Shown here in pieces: positions 28,149-36,568 of a stretch of 49,086 nt of DNA (positions are counted from its first letter, which is position 1; each line of letters begins with the position of its first letter). The DNA comes from Planctomycetota bacterium (GTDB lineage: Bacteria; Planctomycetota; UBA1135; UBA2386). The DNA is taken from the NCBI GenBank assembly GCA_016794425.1, contig JAEUHR010000006.1, forward strand, positions 1-49,086, given 5' to 3'. Below the pieces are notes generated by a model that saw only the letters and a list, made by a program, of their open reading frames with translations, did no database searches and was not told the origin of the DNA. The position numbers were made by a program, and so were the translations under genes.

Positions 28149-28922
28149 ATGGACATCTTCAGCATCGTCGGACTGGTGCTCGCCTTCATCGGCGTCATCG
28201 GCGGCATGATCCTCGAAGGCGGCCACCCGACCGCGCTGTTGCAGGTGACGGCGTTCATGATCGTCATCATCGGCTCGCTCGGCGCGACGATGGTCGCGAC
28301 GCTGCCGTCCGACGTGCCGTTCGCGATCAAGTCGCTGAAGCGCGTGTTCCTGCCGGGCAAGTACGACTTCCACGGCCTGATGGAGAAGATCCTCGAGCTG
28401 GCCAACCTCGCGCGCCGCGAGGGCCTGCTGGCGCTCGAGAGCTACGCGACCAGCGGCAAGGGCGATCCGTTCCTCGTCAAGTGCCTGACGCTCGCGATCG
28501 ACGGCAGCTCGGCCGAAGCGATCCGCGAGACCGTCGAGGTCGACATGCACATCGAGGAAGAGGACCAGAAGGCCGGCATGAAGTTCTGGGAGACCTGGGG
28601 TGCGCTGGCGCCGACGGTCGGCGTGCTGGGCGCCGTGCTCGGCCTGATGCACGTGATGAGCGTGCTCGACCAACCGTCGCTGATCGGCCCCGGCATCGCG
28701 GTCGCGTTCGTCGCGACGGTCTACGGCGTCGGCTTCGCGAACGTCGTCTGCCTGCCGATGTCGTTCAAGCTGAAGCGCCACATCGAGCACGACCAGCTGC
28801 TGAAGAGCATGGTGCTCGAGGGCGTCGTCGGCATCCAGTCGGGCGTCGCGCCAGGTGCCCTGCGCAGCAAGCTGAAGGTCTACCTCGGCAGCCACGGCGG
28901 TGGCGGCGACAAGAAGCACTGA
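28149..28922 (+). CDS. motA: Flagellar motor stator protein MotA
   Basis: 257 aa. Four membrane segments: residues 4-22, 32-51, about 150-170 and about 182-203. The conserved stator prolines are in ALAPTVGVLGAVLGLM (P155) and LIGPGIAVAFVATVYG (P181). The cytoplasmic loop has the charged ANLARREGLLALE patch that faces FliG. MotA forms the pentameric ring around MotB and couples proton or sodium flow to rotation. AGGGGA precedes the ATG closely. motB follows after 15 bases. Ion specificity cannot be decided with confidence. Confidence 0.94.
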   Translation: MDIFSIVGLVLAFIGVIGGMILEGGHPTALLQVTAFMIVIIGSLGATMVATLPSDVPFAIKSLKRVFLPGKYDFHGLMEKILELANLARREGLLALESYATSGKGDPFLVKCLTLAIDGSSAEAIRETVEVDMHIEEEDQKAGMKFWETWGALAPTVGVLGAVLGLMHVMSVLDQPSLIGPGIAVAFVATVYGVGFANVVCLPMSFKLKRHIEHDQLLKSMVLEGVVGIQSGVAPGALRSKLKVYLGSHGGGGDKKH

Positions 28923-28937
28923 TCCGGCGCGTCCGCC

Positions 28938-29675
28938 ATGGCGAAGAAGCACAAGCACGAAGAGCACGTCAACCACGAACGATGGCTGGTGTCGTTCGCG
29001 GACATGATGACGCTGCTGTTCGCGCTGTTCGTGGTGCTCTACGCGCTCGGTCAGGCCGACCTGACCAAGATGAAGAAGCTGAAGGAGTCGGTGCAGTGGG
29101 CGTTCCACATCGCCGGCGAGGGCAAGACCAAGGACACCGGCATCTTCGACCAGCAGACCGGCGGCGGCGACGTCAGCGAGGCCGCGCCGCTGGTGACCGC
29201 GCAGGACGGCGAGATGCGCGAGTTCCTGAAGGAAGTGCTGCCCGAGTACGAGGAGATCGCCGGCCGTTCGCTGACGATCAACCAGACCGACGACACGGTG
29301 ACGATGAGCGCGCCGATGTCGGACTTCTTCGACGCCGGCACGCCGTGGCCGATCAAGCGCGACGTGCAGGGCTGGCTGGTCAAGACGCTGGAGGCGTCGC
29401 TGACGTTCACGTCCGACATCCGCGTCGTGGTCGAGATGCCCGACGTGACGATCGGCCGCGACGCGCGCGGCCGGCCGCTGACGTCGGTCGATCTCTGCAT
29501 CGAGCGGTTGAAGACGCTGCGCCGCGTGGTGCTGCAGAGTCCGGAGATCCGGCAGCACATGGTCGGCTGCGAGTGGCGCGTGCAGCGCGAGGAGGCCGGC
29601 ACCGCGGCCGGCAGCTGGGAGGACCGCGCCGTGGTCGTGGTCGCGTTCTCGAACGGGCGCGCCGCGAATCGCTGA
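28938..29675 (+). CDS. motB: Flagellar motor stator protein MotB, divergent C-terminus
   Basis: 245 aa. N-terminal basic tail, then the single membrane helix RWLVSFADMMTLLFALFVVL with the ion-carrying aspartate D22 and plug-like sequence after it. The C-terminal half occupies the position of the OmpA-like peptidoglycan-binding domain, but the usual GHTD and NxxLSxxRA signatures are replaced (VVVEMPDVTIGRDARG; SVDLCIERLKTLRRVVL) and the terminal NRRVE-like block is changed. The stator role is firm from motA and the D22 helix; how it anchors to the wall is uncertain. Confidence 0.88.
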   Translation: MAKKHKHEEHVNHERWLVSFADMMTLLFALFVVLYALGQADLTKMKKLKESVQWAFHIAGEGKTKDTGIFDQQTGGGDVSEAAPLVTAQDGEMREFLKEVLPEYEEIAGRSLTINQTDDTVTMSAPMSDFFDAGTPWPIKRDVQGWLVKTLEASLTFTSDIRVVVEMPDVTIGRDARGRPLTSVDLCIERLKTLRRVVLQSPEIRQHMVGCEWRVQREEAGTAAGSWEDRAVVVVAFSNGRAANR

Positions 29676-29825
29676 GGTGACGGTTTGGCAAGCCGGCCGG
29701 TCCGGTGCCACCGGCGCGCTCTGCGCCGAGCGCCACCACGCTGCCCTACTCGACCGCGGCGGCCCGGTCTGGTGCAATGCCTCGGTCGGGCCGCCTTGCC
29801 CCGGTGGCCTTCCCATCCGACTGCC
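29676..29825. other. Spacer between motB and the subtilase gene
   Basis: 150 bases with only short GC-rich inverted repeats (GGCGC-GCTCT-GCGCC) and no T-tract, promoter or gene I can support. Confidence 0.4.
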
Positions 29826-32006
29826 ATGCCCGTGACCTCGCCATTCGTCCGCGCCCTCACCCTGTACGCGACGGTGCTCGCCGCACCGTTGTTCGCCCAA
29901 GACCCGTCGCGTGCCGCCGACCACCGCGTGGAGCCGCAGCTGTTCGTCGATGCGGACCGCCTCGCCGCGGACGGCGTGCTGCGCGAGAAGCACCTGGTGC
30001 TGCCGGCGCTGCGCGTCGTGATCGAGCTCGATCGGCAGCCCGGTGACGTCACGTTCGAGACCAGCACGGCCGACGACCCCGTCGCCGACGTGCTCGCGTC
30101 GGTGATCCGCCGCCAGGGCGAGTTCGCCGATCGGCTCGATCGCACGCTCGCGCCGGAACTGCGCGCCGGCATCACGATCCTGTTCCCGCTCGAGTACCAG
30201 TACATGCTCGCGGCCGAGGTGCGGGACGCCGCGTCGCTGCGCGCGCTCGCCGCGGTGCCGGGCGTCGCCTACGTGTGGAAGGACAACGTCAACGAGCTGC
30301 ACACGACGCAGGGGCGCACGCTGACCGGCTCGACCGCGCAGGCCAACCTGGGCTGGACCGGCGCCGGTGTCGGCGTGGCGGTCATCGACGGCCGGTTCGA
30401 CCTGCTGCACGTCGAGCTCGGCGGTTCGACGACGCTGCCGAACAGCGTGATCAAGGCCGGCGAGAACTTCAGCAACCCCGGCAACCCGATCCACTCGCAG
30501 TCCTTCAACAGCTGCTACCACGGCACGGCGACGGCGTCGATCGTGCACCGCTACGCGCCGGCCGCGAGCCTGTACGCGCTGGTCGTGTTCCCGAACTCGT
30601 TCGACAGCGTGATCGCGAACGCGATCAACTGGTGCGTGACCAACAAGAACGGGGCCGGCGGCGGTTCGCCGATCCGCGTGATCTCGATGTCGCTCGGCGG
30701 CGGGCGCTACTTCGCGCCGGTCAACTCCGGCACGCTGCACTCGGCCTGCGCGTCGGCGCTGGCCAACGACATCCTGTGCTGTGCCTCGTCGGGCAACGAC
30801 GGCTGGACCGACTCGATGGGGTCGCCGGCGGCGTCGTCGAGCTGCATTTCGATCGGTGCCAGCTGGGACGCGAACGGCGCGCCCTACTTTCCGTTCGCGC
30901 CGACGAACTGCACCGACTCGAACCGCCAGGTGGACGAGCGCACGTGCTACTCGGACACGGCGTCGTTCCTGTCGTTCTACTGCCCGTCGGAGCAGGTCAT
31001 CGCCGCCGAGTGCGGCGGCACCACGTTCGAGTTCGGCGGCACCTCGGCCGCGTGTCCGGCCGGCGCTGCGCTGATCGCGCAGCTGCTGCACGCGCGGCCG
31101 CAGTACGTCGGTGACCGCGCCGGCGTGATCAGCCTGTTCCAGAGCACCGGCGTGTCGGTCGTCGGCGACACGAGCAAGCGGCGCGTCGACCTGACGGCGG
31201 CCATCAACCAGGCGGCGCCGTACAACCTGCGCTTCACGTCGCTCACGACCAGCGGTGTCGCGCAGCAGCCGGGCGCGACGATGACGATCACACCGACCGT
31301 GATCAACGACGGCCCGCAGGGCATCGGCACGTTCCAGGTCGAGTTCTTCCTCGGCACGACGACGACGTGGAGCCAGAGCGACATCTATCTCGGCAGCACG
31401 AGCCAGCTGTTCCTGCTGGCCGGGCAGAGCGTGGCGCTGCCGACCCAGGTGACGCTGCCGTGGCGGGTGCAGCCGCAGCTCTACTACGTGCACGCGGTCG
31501 CCGACCGGATCGGCACCTGGACCGAGTGGAACGAGGCCGACAACACCTCGTTCGCCGGCATGATCGGCCAGGCCGGGCCGTGCGTGACCAAGCTCGAATA
31601 CACCGATCCGCTGCTGAAGTCGGACGCGAACGCGCAGCTGTCGGTGACCACGGGCGGCGCCGTGCACCCGATGGTGGTCGTGCCGTGCGTCGACGAACTG
31701 GCGACGCTCTACATGATCGTCTGGGGCGCGTCCGGCACTTCGCCGGGGCTGGCGCTGACGCCGTCCGTGACGGTGCCGATCAACCCGGACTCGTTCACGG
31801 TGCTCGGGCTCGATGCGCTGAACGGCGCGGTGCTGCAGGGCTTCCTCGGCATCTTCTCGCCGCAGGGCCTCGCGCAGGCGGCGTTCGTGCTGCCGCCGTC
31901 GTCGGGCCTGCCGGGCACGCAGACGCACTTCGCCGCGCTGCTGATCGGTGGCGTCGACTTCTGGCAGGCCGCCAGCAACCCGCTGGGCCTGCTGCTGACG
32001 CCGTAA
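29826..32006 (+). CDS. Secreted subtilisin-family serine protease with C-terminal SN module
   Basis: 726 aa. Signal peptide to about residue 25 (VLAAPLFAQ). A propeptide-like region runs to about 160. The S8 domain has D188 (GVAVIDGRFD), H232 (CYHGTATASIV), oxyanion N324 (CASSGNDGW) and S407 (FGGTSAACPAGAAL). Paired cysteines suggest disulfides outside the cell. After the catalytic domain comes a CARDB-like beta domain (PTVINDGPQGIGTFQVEFFL; LYYVHAVADRIGTWTEWNEA) and the shared C-terminal module ending AASNPLGLLLTP. A secreted protease, probably nutritional or processing. ATG 29826 is chosen because the signal peptide begins there. Confidence 0.88.
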   Translation: MPVTSPFVRALTLYATVLAAPLFAQDPSRAADHRVEPQLFVDADRLAADGVLREKHLVLPALRVVIELDRQPGDVTFETSTADDPVADVLASVIRRQGEFADRLDRTLAPELRAGITILFPLEYQYMLAAEVRDAASLRALAAVPGVAYVWKDNVNELHTTQGRTLTGSTAQANLGWTGAGVGVAVIDGRFDLLHVELGGSTTLPNSVIKAGENFSNPGNPIHSQSFNSCYHGTATASIVHRYAPAASLYALVVFPNSFDSVIANAINWCVTNKNGAGGGSPIRVISMSLGGGRYFAPVNSGTLHSACASALANDILCCASSGNDGWTDSMGSPAASSSCISIGASWDANGAPYFPFAPTNCTDSNRQVDERTCYSDTASFLSFYCPSEQVIAAECGGTTFEFGGTSAACPAGAALIAQLLHARPQYVGDRAGVISLFQSTGVSVVGDTSKRRVDLTAAINQAAPYNLRFTSLTTSGVAQQPGATMTITPTVINDGPQGIGTFQVEFFLGTTTTWSQSDIYLGSTSQLFLLAGQSVALPTQVTLPWRVQPQLYYVHAVADRIGTWTEWNEADNTSFAGMIGQAGPCVTKLEYTDPLLKSDANAQLSVTTGGAVHPMVVVPCVDELATLYMIVWGASGTSPGLALTPSVTVPINPDSFTVLGLDALNGAVLQGFLGIFSPQGLAQAAFVLPPSSGLPGTQTHFAALLIGGVDFWQAASNPLGLLLTP

Positions 32007-32028
32007 GGCCGCGCGGCCGCGGCGGGGC

Positions 32029-33198
32029 TCAGCTGTCGGCGAGCAGCCGACCGAGGATGCCCTTCTGGATCAGCGACGTGCCCTCGTAGATCCGCAGCGC
32101 CTGCACGTCGCGCCACAGCCGCTCGGCCGGGACGGCCGAGCTGTAGCCGCGGGCGCCGTGCAGCTGTACGGCGTCCTCGGCCGCGCGCGCGGCGGCCTCG
32201 GTGGCCTGCAGCTTCGCCATCGCCAGATCGGCGTGGGTCTCGATGCCGTCGGCGCGGCGCCGCGCGCAGCGATACACGAGCGCGCGGCTCGCGTGCAGGC
32301 TGGTCAGATGGTCGGCCAGCCGTTCTTGCACCATCTGGAACTGGGCCAGCGGCTGCCCGAACTGCCGGCGCCCGGTCGTGAACTCCACCGTCGTCGCCAG
32401 CGCGGCGCGGTGGATGCCGACGGCGCCGGCGGCGACCGACAGCCGCCCGGCGGCGAGCCCGCCCATGGCGACCGCGAAGCCCTTGCCGGGCGCGCCGAGG
32501 CGTTCGTCGGCACGGACCTCGAACCCGGCGAACACGAGCGTCGCATGGTCGCTGCCGCGATGGCCGAGTTCGATGCCCGGCATCGGCGTGCGCGTGAGCC
32601 CTGGGCGCCGCGTCTCGACCAGGAACGCCGTGATGCCCTGGCGACCCTGCGTCGGGTCGACGGTCGCGAACAGGATCATCACGTCGGCGATGCCGCCGTT
32701 GGTGATCCACCACTTGGTGCCCTCGACCAGCCAGCCGCCGCCGGACTGCGGCCGCGCGTGGGTGCGCAGGCTGGCCACGTCGCTGCCGGCGTCCGGTTCG
32801 GTCAGCGCGAAACAACCGATCGCCTCGCCGCGCACCAGCGGACCGAGCCAGCGCTGCTGCTGCTGCGCGGTGCCGTACTTCGCCAGGCATTGCGCGACGA
32901 GTCCGGTCTGCACGGCGCAGAAACCGCGCGCGTTGCCGCAGGCTGCGCCGAGTTCTTCGTGGGCGATCGCCAGCTGCAGCGGCGACCAGCCGCCGCCGCC
33001 GTGTTCGGTCGGCAGCGGGCCGCCGAGGATGCCGGCCGCGGCGAGGTCGGTGACGGTCTCGCGGCGGAACGTGCGCTGCTCGTCGATCGCGCGCGCGTGC
33101 GGCAGCAGCCGTTCCTGCGCGAACGCGCGCATGCGCTGCGCGAACGCGCGGTGGTCGGCGTCCAGGTCGGAATCGGGCAGCCAGAGCTCGGCGTTCAT
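32029..33198 (-). CDS. Acyl-CoA dehydrogenase
   Basis: 389 aa, typical length. ACAD motifs: CFALTEPDAGSDVASL (FAD/substrate loop), GTKWWITNGG, GRRQFGQPLAQFQ, LQLHGARGYS-like HGARGYSS, and IYEGTSLIQ with the catalytic-base glutamate near residue 372. It oxidises an acyl-CoA to the 2-enoyl-CoA with FAD, passing electrons to ETF. Third gene of a minus-strand operon (SDR, crotonase, dehydrogenase), 12 bases after the crotonase. ATG 33207 would add three residues. Chain specificity is not decided. Confidence 0.9.
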   Translation of the reverse strand: MNAELWLPDSDLDADHRAFAQRMRAFAQERLLPHARAIDEQRTFRRETVTDLAAAGILGGPLPTEHGGGGWSPLQLAIAHEELGAACGNARGFCAVQTGLVAQCLAKYGTAQQQQRWLGPLVRGEAIGCFALTEPDAGSDVASLRTHARPQSGGGWLVEGTKWWITNGGIADVMILFATVDPTQGRQGITAFLVETRRPGLTRTPMPGIELGHRGSDHATLVFAGFEVRADERLGAPGKGFAVAMGGLAAGRLSVAAGAVGIHRAALATTVEFTTGRRQFGQPLAQFQMVQERLADHLTSLHASRALVYRCARRRADGIETHADLAMAKLQATEAAARAAEDAVQLHGARGYSSAVPAERLWRDVQALRIYEGTSLIQKGILGRLLADS

Positions 33199-33210
33199 GC
33201 GGCGCACAGC

Positions 33211-34008
33211 CTAGCGGCCGAGGAAGCGCGGCTCGCGCTTCTCCATCCACGCGTTGTAGAACTCGCGGTGGTCGTGGGCGCGCAGCAGCAGCGCCTGCGC
33301 CTGCGCCTCCTGTTCGATCGCCGCCTCGAGGTCCATCGGCCACTCGTTCCAGACCATCTTCTTGGTCATCGCCAGCGCGAGGCCCGGGCCGGCGGCGAGC
33401 CGGCGCGCCAGCGCGAGCGACTCGGCGAGCACCTGGTCGTCGGCGACGACACGGTTGGCGAGGCCGATCCGCAGCGCCTCCTCGGCGGTGACCTTGTCGC
33501 CGAGCATCAGCAGCTCCATCGCGCGGCCGGTGCCGACCACCTTCGGCAGCAGCCAGGCGGCGCCCATGTCGGCGCCGGTCAGGCCGACCTTCGTGAACAG
33601 GAACGCGAACTTCGCACTGTGCGCCAGCACGCGCAGGTCGCTGGCCAGCGCCAGCACCGCGCCGGCACCGGCGGCGATGCCGTTGACCGCGGCGACGATC
33701 GGCTTCGACAGCCGCAGCATGTTGCGCACCACGGCGCCCGTCATGCGCGTGAACGCCAGCGTGCCGTCGAGTTCGGTCTCGAGCAGCGGACCGATGATGT
33801 CCTCGACGCTGCCGCCGCTGCAGAAGCCACGGCCGTGGCCCGTCAACACGACGACCTTGACCGTGTCGTCGTCCTCGAGGTCGCGGAACAGCCGCTCGAG
33901 CTGGCCGTAGACGTCGAACGTCAGCGAGTTCAGCGTTTCGGGGCGGTCGAGGGTCAGTACGGCGACGCCGTCGCTGCCGCGTTCGAACCGGAAGTCGTAG
34001 TTGCTCAT
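33211..34008 (-). CDS. Crotonase-fold protein lacking both hydratase glutamates
   Basis: 265 aa. The crotonase fold is clear: VLTLDRPETLNSLTF, GHGRGFCSGGSVEDI (first oxyanion loop), AVNGIAAGAGAVLALASDLR (second oxyanion loop) and GLANRVV. In enoyl-CoA hydratases the catalytic glutamates lie in GGCEL and in the PE of FGQPE; here the aligned stretches read GAVLAL and FLFTKVGLTGAD, so neither is present. An aspartate in TGAD could serve in an isomerase-like mechanism. It is therefore better called an isomerase/hydratase-family protein than a hydratase. It lies between an SDR and an acyl-CoA dehydrogenase. Confidence 0.85.
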   Translation of the reverse strand: MSNYDFRFERGSDGVAVLTLDRPETLNSLTFDVYGQLERLFRDLEDDDTVKVVVLTGHGRGFCSGGSVEDIIGPLLETELDGTLAFTRMTGAVVRNMLRLSKPIVAAVNGIAAGAGAVLALASDLRVLAHSAKFAFLFTKVGLTGADMGAAWLLPKVVGTGRAMELLMLGDKVTAEEALRIGLANRVVADDQVLAESLALARRLAAGPGLALAMTKKMVWNEWPMDLEAAIEQEAQAQALLLRAHDHREFYNAWMEKREPRFLGR

Positions 34009-34055
34009 GGGGAGTCCGGGGTCGGGAGTGGTGGAGCGCGACGCGCCGTCGACCG

Positions 34056-34850
34056 TCAGTCGACGAAGGCGGGTGGGTCGCGGTCGAGTTCGAACACGCA
34101 GCCGACCGGTCGCTCGCGCACCAGCCGCACCGCGGCGGCGGCGACCTCGGCGGGCGTGTGCATGCGGCCGATGCGGTTCTGCGCCGCCATGCGCGCGAAG
34201 GCCTCGTCGGCAGTCAGGCCACCGCGGGCGGCGATCGCCGCGGCGGCGCCGCGCGTGATGTCGGAATCGACGAAGCCGGGGCACAGCGCGTAGACGTCGA
34301 TACGGGCCGGTCGCAGTTCGGCGTGCAGCGCGCGCGCGAGCCCGACCATGCCGTGCTTCGCGGCCGTGTAGGCCGCCGTGAACGGATAGCCGCGCAGTCC
34401 GGCCGTCGAGGCCAGGTGCAGCAGGCAGCCGCGGCCGGCAGCCTTCATCGCCGGCACACAGGCGCGGGCGAAGCCGAGCGGGGCACCGACGTGCAGCGCG
34501 AACGTGTCGTGCAGCATGGCCGGCGTCGTGCGTTCGATCTTGTCGGACGGCGCCGTGCCGGCGTTGTCGACGACCACGGTCGGCGCGCCGAAACAGCGCG
34601 TGGCGGCCGCCACCGCGGCGGCCGGTGCCGCGTCGTCGCGCAGGTCGACCGCGAACGTCTCGATCGCGGCGCCCGCGGCCGCACCGGCGGCGGCGACCGC
34701 GCGTGCGGCGGTGCCGAGCCGGTCGCCGTCGCGGGCGACCAGCAGCAGCCGATGGCCCAGTGCGGCGAATGCATGCGCGATCGCGAGGCCGATGCCGCGG
34801 CTCGCGCCGGTGACGATCGTGATCTCGGGAGAGGAGGGCGTCGGAGCCAT
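34056..34850 (-). CDS. Short-chain dehydrogenase/reductase
   Basis: 264 aa, classical SDR. Cofactor loop TGASRGIG (14-21), NAG (96-98), catalytic S148 (LASTAG), Y161 and K165 (YTAAK), and PGFVDSDI after it. The basic residues around the cofactor loop (ASRGIG, VARDGDR) are compatible with NADP(H). It likely oxidises or reduces a hydroxy/keto-acyl intermediate in the same pathway as the two genes downstream (47 bases to the crotonase). Together they could form a specialised beta-oxidation-like module. ATG 34850 fits the family start. Confidence 0.88.
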   Translation of the reverse strand: MAPTPSSPEITIVTGASRGIGLAIAHAFAALGHRLLLVARDGDRLGTAARAVAAAGAAAGAAIETFAVDLRDDAAPAAAVAAATRCFGAPTVVVDNAGTAPSDKIERTTPAMLHDTFALHVGAPLGFARACVPAMKAAGRGCLLHLASTAGLRGYPFTAAYTAAKHGMVGLARALHAELRPARIDVYALCPGFVDSDITRGAAAAIAARGGLTADEAFARMAAQNRIGRMHTPAEVAAAAVRLVRERPVGCVFELDRDPPAFVD

Positions 34851-34992
34851 GGGGCGCGGCTGGCCATGGTCGGCGGGTGCGACGGGAGGCGCAACGGCGC
34901 GCGCCGCGATTCGCGGTCGTGCCTCAGGTTGCCCTTGGCAGCGGGCCGATACAGCGCGCGGGACGGGAAGCAGAGAGTCGAGTTGCGGACGA

Positions 34993-35027
34993 CCCCGAAG
35001 GGGCCCGGCGCGAGCCGGGCCCTTTCC
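34993..35027 (+). terminator. Orphan intrinsic terminator with competing hairpin
   Basis: GGGCCCGGC (35001-35009), GCGA tetraloop, GCCGGGCCC (35014-35022), extended to 12 pairs by AAG/TTT, followed by TTTCC. CCCCGAAGGGG (34993-35003) can form an alternative hairpin using the same G-run. On the plus strand no gene lies immediately upstream, since the SDR at 34850 points away. It may end a small RNA starting within 34851-34990 or attenuate the gene at 35142. Confidence 0.55.
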
Positions 35028-35141
35028 ATTTCCGGCGGCGTGCGCTCCCGGCGGCCGGGCGGTCGCGGCGGGAGCGCTGCCGACGGCTTGGGTCGCGGGG
35101 CCGCGGCTGCCGATGGCATCGGCAGTTCCCCCCAGGCTGCC

Positions 35142-36278
35142 ATGATGCGCATCCCCTCGACGCCCGTACTCTCGCTGTTCCTCTCCGGCCTGCTTACCGG
35201 GGCCACCCTGGCGCAGGCATCGGTCGTCGTGCCCGAAGCGCTGGCGACCCTGCCGGGCAACGCCAGGCTGTCGCTGCCCCTGCGCTGGAGCCACGGCACG
35301 TTGCAGGTCCGTATCGATGCCGGGCTGCTGCCGGCCGCGCTGCAGGGGCAGACGCTGTCCGGACTGTGGCTGCGGCGGCCGTCGTTCCTCGGCGAGCCGG
35401 CGGTCCCGGCGCTGACCCGCACGCTGACCGTGCGCGGGGCGTTCCAGCCGGAGACCGCCAACCAGCTGGGCAACAACCTGCTCACCAACCGCCCCGCGAA
35501 CCTCACCACGCTGTTCGGCCCGGCGCCGGTCACCGCGGCGGCGAGCGCGGGCACCGGTCCGGCCACGGCGCTCGGCGCCGATCACCTGCACATCGTGTTC
35601 AGCCAGGCGCTGCCGGTCGGCAGCGGCTCGCTGTTCCTCGAGTTCGAAACCGCCAACGCGCCGCTGCAGGTCTCGGCCGACCACTGGGTCGATGGTGTCT
35701 GGGTGCCGTTCGGCGTCGACGACGGCTGGGTTGCCACGGTCGGCGACGGCAGCTGCACGACGCGGCCCGAGCCGACGGAGCTGCGCTGGAACGACCCCGA
35801 CGGGCCGGACGTCGGCGACACCGCGCGCTTCGAGGTCACCGGGGCGCTGCCGGCCGGCGCCAGTGCCGGGCTCGTGCTGTTCTGGATCGGCGTCGACCCG
35901 CAGACGACGGCGCTCGGCCCGACCCACTTCGGCTTCGGCACGTCGCTGGCGCCGATCGACCCCGGGCTGACCGGGTGCCACTGGTGGGCGCCGTACCTGA
36001 TCACGTGGTTCGGTGTCACCGATGCGACCGGGCGGATCGAGACGACCCTGCCGCTGACCACCGGGGTGCAGTCGGGCATGAAGCTCGGCGTGCAGGCGGC
36101 CTGGCTCGACGAGACCCGTCCCGGCCTGCCGTTCTCGCTCAGCAACGGGCTGTTGCTCACCCTGAACGGGATCGGCGTCGGTTCGCAGTGTGGCAGCGTG
36201 TACTTCCCCGGCGCGACGACGACTTCGCCCTGGGGGCCCTACGGCGGCCAGATGCCGGTGCTGCGCCTGGAGTACTGA
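35142..36278 (+). CDS. Secreted protein of unknown function with C-terminal SN module
   Basis: 378 aa (ATG 35142; ATG 35145 is the next codon). Signal peptide MMRIPSTPVLSLFLSGLLTG to about AQA. The mature part is beta-rich (LPLRWSHGTLQVRIDAGLLP; GSLFLEFETANAPLQVSADH; AGLVLFWIGVDPQTTALGP), with few cysteines. The C-terminal region (VTDATGRIETTLPLTTG; LGVQAAWLD; PFSLSNGLLLTLNG) carries the shared module, followed here by about 37 more residues. No enzyme motif. Likely extracellular or surface-exposed. Confidence 0.72.
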   Translation: MMRIPSTPVLSLFLSGLLTGATLAQASVVVPEALATLPGNARLSLPLRWSHGTLQVRIDAGLLPAALQGQTLSGLWLRRPSFLGEPAVPALTRTLTVRGAFQPETANQLGNNLLTNRPANLTTLFGPAPVTAAASAGTGPATALGADHLHIVFSQALPVGSGSLFLEFETANAPLQVSADHWVDGVWVPFGVDDGWVATVGDGSCTTRPEPTELRWNDPDGPDVGDTARFEVTGALPAGASAGLVLFWIGVDPQTTALGPTHFGFGTSLAPIDPGLTGCHWWAPYLITWFGVTDATGRIETTLPLTTGVQSGMKLGVQAAWLDETRPGLPFSLSNGLLLTLNGIGVGSQCGSVYFPGATTTSPWGPYGGQMPVLRLEY

Positions 36279-36291
36279 CGGCTCGGGTCCC

Positions 36292-36318
36292 GCCGGCGGC
36301 GACCCTGCCGCCGCCGGC
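36292..36318 (+). terminator. GC-rich hairpin after secreted-protein gene
   Basis: GCCGGCGGC (36292-36300) and GCCGCCGGC (36310-36318) form a perfect 9-pair stem with a 9-base loop, 13 bases after the stop at 36278. There is no T-tract, so termination is only possible. Confidence 0.3.
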
Positions 36319-36330
36319 GGCAACACGTTC

Positions 36331-36358
36331 TTGCACCGGACCGGCCGCTCGCTACTGT
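36331..36358 (+). promoter_or_regulatory. Sigma70-type promoter of rpmG
   Basis: TTGCAC (36331-36336), 16-base spacer, TACTGT (36353-36358). The predicted start gives a leader of about 15 bases to ATG 36381. This is the best promoter match seen in the window and fits a strongly expressed ribosomal gene. Confidence 0.55.
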
Positions 36359-36380
36359 GCTCGGCCCTCCCTGGAGCGCC

Positions 36381-36545
36381 ATGGCCAAGCCCAAGAAGAA
36401 GAAAGAGATCGTCTTCCTCGTCTGCGAGGAGAGCGGCGACCGCAACTACACGATCATGAAGAAGCCCGGCACCGCAAAGCTGGAGCTGTCGAAGTACTGC
36501 CCGCGCCTGCGCCGGCACACCAAGCACGTCGAGAAGAAGAAGTAG
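36381..36545 (+). CDS. rpmG: 50S ribosomal protein L33
   Basis: 54 aa, full length. [20 protein letters not shown] and [17 protein letters not shown] match L33. Zinc-binding L33 has two CxxC pairs; here only single cysteines (VCEES, KYCP) remain, so it is the C-minus, zinc-independent kind. It stands alone among non-ribosomal genes with its own promoter and ends 23 bases from a convergent stop. Confidence 0.93.
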   Translation: MAKPKKKKEIVFLVCEESGDRNYTIMKKPGTAKLELSKYCPRLRRHTKHVEKKK

Positions 36546-36568
36546 CCGCGCCGGCGGCGCTGCGGCCC

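Noticed and set aside
28074..31928. A 1284-codon open frame on the minus strand antisense to motA, motB and the subtilase
   Set aside because: It is Arg/His/Asp-rich and repetitive, as expected from the complement of GC-rich coding DNA, and lies over three genes with clear motifs.
32007..32028. GGCCGCGCGGCC palindrome between convergent subtilase and dehydrogenase genes
   Set aside because: It is a short GC palindrome with no loop or T-tract, and such sequences are frequent at this GC content.
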